In this document: in pieces, positions 5,715 to 7,113 of the stretch
Layout: each line of letters starts with the position of its first letter
Numbering within the stretch: the first letter of the stretch is position 1
From: Candidatus Iainarchaeum sp.
GTDB lineage: Archaea; Iainarchaeota; Iainarchaeia; Iainarchaeales; JAAZKV01
NCBI GenBank assembly: GCA_028691435.1
Contig: JAQUZG010000008.1
Coordinates: 1 to 7,113, forward strand
Direction: 5' to 3'
DNA length: 7,113 nucleotides
The notes under the pieces: model-generated
The model's input: the letters and a program-made list of their open reading frames with translations, nothing else
Database searches by the model: none
What the model was told of the DNA's origin: nothing
Program-made: the position numbers and the translations under genes

Positions 5715-6808
5715 TTTTTAATAGCATCTTCATAAACTTTTTTCATTAATTTATTTCGTTGTTTAATTGAAAACTTTCCGTTTTTAACAAGATTATATCC
5801 ATAGTCACCCATTTTTTTTCTTAATTTTTCATCTTTAATTAAAATTTCTGTTTTTTCAATTAACTGCTTTTCTAAACTTTTATCATACTCTTTATCTAAA
5901 TAATATTTATCTTCTCCGACAACAAAACCGCTTTTTCCGTCTTCAACAATTTCTTTTCTTGCATATCCGTCAACAGTAATTATTGGTAAACCAAAACTCA
6001 TTACATCAAGATATAAAAAGCCAAACGAATCTGCTAACCCAGGGTAAATAAAAATATCTGTTTTAGTATAAATTTTATTAAATAACTCTTTTCTATCCAT
6101 CAAGGAATAAAATTTTATTTTATTGTTTTCAGATATACATGATTTTGCTAATTCAATATTATCTGTAACAATTATTCCATTTACAAAATCATACTTTTTT
6201 GTTAATTTATTAATTACATTAATAGCATATTCTCCACCTTTTAGCTTAAAGTATCTTGCTACAAAAACTAAGTTGATTTTTTTTGAATTTTTATTAACTT
6301 TTTTATTAACTGGAACAGCTGGGTAAATAACATCTATTTTTTCATTAATATTTTGATTTGTTATTTTAATTAATTCATCTTTAGTTTTATTTGTCCAACA
6401 AATAATCCTTTTACAATTTTTTCTTTCTAAAATATTTATTGCTTTTTTCATTGTATTTTTTGATGTATTTCCAATACCAATTTGCCAAGCACATTCTAAA
6501 TCAACAACCCATTTTTTATCATTATTTAAACTTAAACAATGCGCACAATGAATTAAGCCAAATTCTTTATCTGATTTTGTATAATATGCATTAATAATTG
6601 GTAAATTTAATTTTCTTATTATCAGTCTAATCTTATCTTTTAAAAATCTTACAATTGATAATTTATTTTTTTGAATAATTATGTCTGTTCTTTTTTTATC
6701 AATGCTTAAGTAATTTACTGTTTTTGGAGGATAATTTGTTAAATAATTATAATATGGACTATCTGAAAAAAAAGGTGGATATTGAATAAATATGTCTAAT
6801 TTTTTCAT
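5711..6808 (-). CDS. GT4-type glycosyltransferase (group 1)
   Basis: A 365-residue GT-B fold enzyme predicted to transfer a sugar from a nucleotide donor to a lipid-linked or surface glycan at the cytoplasmic face. The N-terminal acceptor half (about 1-165) begins MKKLDIFIQYPP and holds LIHCAHC (85-91) and WVVDLE (100-105). The C-terminal donor half starts at INLVFVARYFKLKGG (178-192), the usual strand plus K-x-GG phosphate loop. It continues through DIFIYPGLADSFGFLYLD (251-268) and FGLPIITVDGYARKEIVEDG (272-291). The EX7E motif of GT4 enzymes appears as Asp260-x7-Asp268, both glutamates being aspartates. There is no signal peptide or clear membrane helix, so it is likely cytosolic or membrane-associated. 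The ATG at 6808 has a TATA box 25.5 bp upstream. The partner context is the convergent flippase and the upstream partial gene on the same strand. Sugar specificity is unknown. Confidence 0.9.
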   Translation of the reverse strand: MKKLDIFIQYPPFFSDSPYYNYLTNYPPKTVNYLSIDKKRTDIIIQKNKLSIVRFLKDKIRLIIRKLNLPIINAYYTKSDKEFGLIHCAHCLSLNNDKKWVVDLECAWQIGIGNTSKNTMKKAINILERKNCKRIICWTNKTKDELIKITNQNINEKIDVIYPAVPVNKKVNKNSKKINLVFVARYFKLKGGEYAINVINKLTKKYDFVNGIIVTDNIELAKSCISENNKIKFYSLMDRKELFNKIYTKTDIFIYPGLADSFGFLYLDVMSFGLPIITVDGYARKEIVEDGKSGFVVGEDKYYLDKEYDKSLEKQLIEKTEILIKDEKLRKKMGDYGYNLVKNGKFSIKQRNKLMKKVYEDAIKN

Positions 6809-6829
6809 AAATAAATATTAATTTATTTG

Positions 6830-6837
6830 ATTATAAG
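6830..6837 (-). promoter_or_regulatory. TATA box for the glycosyltransferase gene
   Basis: The minus strand reads CTTATAAT centred at 6833.5, 25.5 bp before the A of the ATG at 6808. It begins one base after the stop codon of the upstream gene, so the glycosyltransferase seems to have its own start site within a 30-bp gap. Read-through from upstream is still possible because no T-run intervenes. Confidence 0.6.
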
Positions 6838-6838
6838 C

Positions 6839-7113
6839 TTAATTGTACAATTTTGGAATAATTTGAATTATATTCTCTTCAATTTTAATATTATATTTTT
6901 TATTATTAGTCAATTTTGTAACTACTTCTATTGTCGGGTATCCTTTTGTTCCAAAATAATTTGCATCATCAATTAATATAATATGATTTAATTTTGATTT
7001 GAATATTAAATTTAATTCTTGTAATATTGGGGAGTTTTGTTTTCCTTTAGCAGTATTTCCGCCGGAATAATGTGCATCAAGCCAAAAAATTGCAGGATGC
7101 TTTATTTTAGATA
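6839..7113 (-). CDS. C-terminal part of a Rossmann-like protein, possibly methyltransferase-like (5' end missing)
   Basis: The minus strand is open from the right edge to a TAA at 6839-6841, giving 90 residues of a C-terminus. Visible blocks, numbered within the fragment, are HPAIFWLDAHYSGG (5-18), TAKG (20-23), SPILQEL (27-33), HIILIDDANYF (43-53), YPTIEVV (58-64) and EENIIQIIP (78-86). From memory, the FWLD-x-H-x-SGG...TAKG...P(I)-x-x-EL...ILIDDA...YPT pattern belongs to a family usually annotated as hypothetical or methyltransferase-like and found near glycan genes. The alternating strands and paired aspartates (LIDDA) fit the late part of an AdoMet-type Rossmann fold, but the cofactor-binding half lies outside the window, so activity is not shown. 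It is 30 bp upstream of the glycosyltransferase on the same strand. The open frame and conserved blocks make it a real gene; its function is a guess. Confidence 0.75.
   Translation of the reverse strand, partial: SKIKHPAIFWLDAHYSGGNTAKGKQNSPILQELNLIFKSKLNHIILIDDANYFGTKGYPTIEVVTKLTNNKKYNIKIEENIIQIIPKLYN

Noticed and set aside
6123..6326. Plus-strand 67-codon open frame
   Set aside because: It is antisense to the glycosyltransferase donor domain, has no promoter-like box at the usual spacing, and has no family resemblance.
6809..6838. The right-edge fragment and the glycosyltransferase as one broken gene
   Set aside because: The glycosyltransferase has a complete N-terminal domain, its own ATG and a TATA box. 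The upstream fragment ends in a proper stop and belongs to a different family.

Overview
The window is very AT-rich, about a quarter G+C by eye. It carries seven protein genes, two of them cut by the window edges, and no RNA genes, CRISPR arrays or mobile elements that I can see. The best guess for the host is an archaeon, probably a low-GC DPANN lineage such as Woesearchaeota, Pacearchaeota or a relative. Two things point there. One gene is a geranylgeranyl reductase family flavoprotein. In addition, most genes have a TATA-like octamer centred about 25.5 bp upstream of the start codon and no Shine-Dalgarno sequence, which is the layout of archaeal leaderless transcription. The lineage within the archaea is inferred, not shown.

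Layout: (1) 1-1130, minus, geranylgeranyl reductase family FAD protein, 3' end outside the window. (2) 1200-2576, minus, MATE-family exporter. (3) 2654-3151, plus, small multidrug export family membrane protein, divergent from the MATE gene across a 77-bp promoter region. (4) 3199-4239, minus, a compact TruD/Pus7 tRNA pseudouridine synthase. (5) 4377-5714, plus, Wzx-like polysaccharide flippase. (6) 5711-6808, minus, GT4-type glycosyltransferase, tail-to-tail with the flippase; the two stop codons share a TTAA palindrome. (7) 6839-7113, minus, the C-terminal 90 residues of a Rossmann-like protein of a type I associate with glycan loci.

The left half holds isoprenoid or membrane lipid metabolism and small-molecule export genes plus one tRNA-modification housekeeping gene. 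The right half (4377-7113) looks like part of a cell-surface glycan or protein-glycosylation locus: a glycosyltransferase builds on a lipid carrier at the inner membrane face, and the flippase moves the product outward. Genes change strand often and most appear to have their own promoter, so this is a set of near single-gene units and not one operon.

No dramatic new system is evident. The points most worth checking are the uniform TATA-to-ATG spacing, the shortened TruD, the Asp-for-Glu changes in the glycosyltransferase active-site motif, and phased or duplicated short repeats in two promoter regions.
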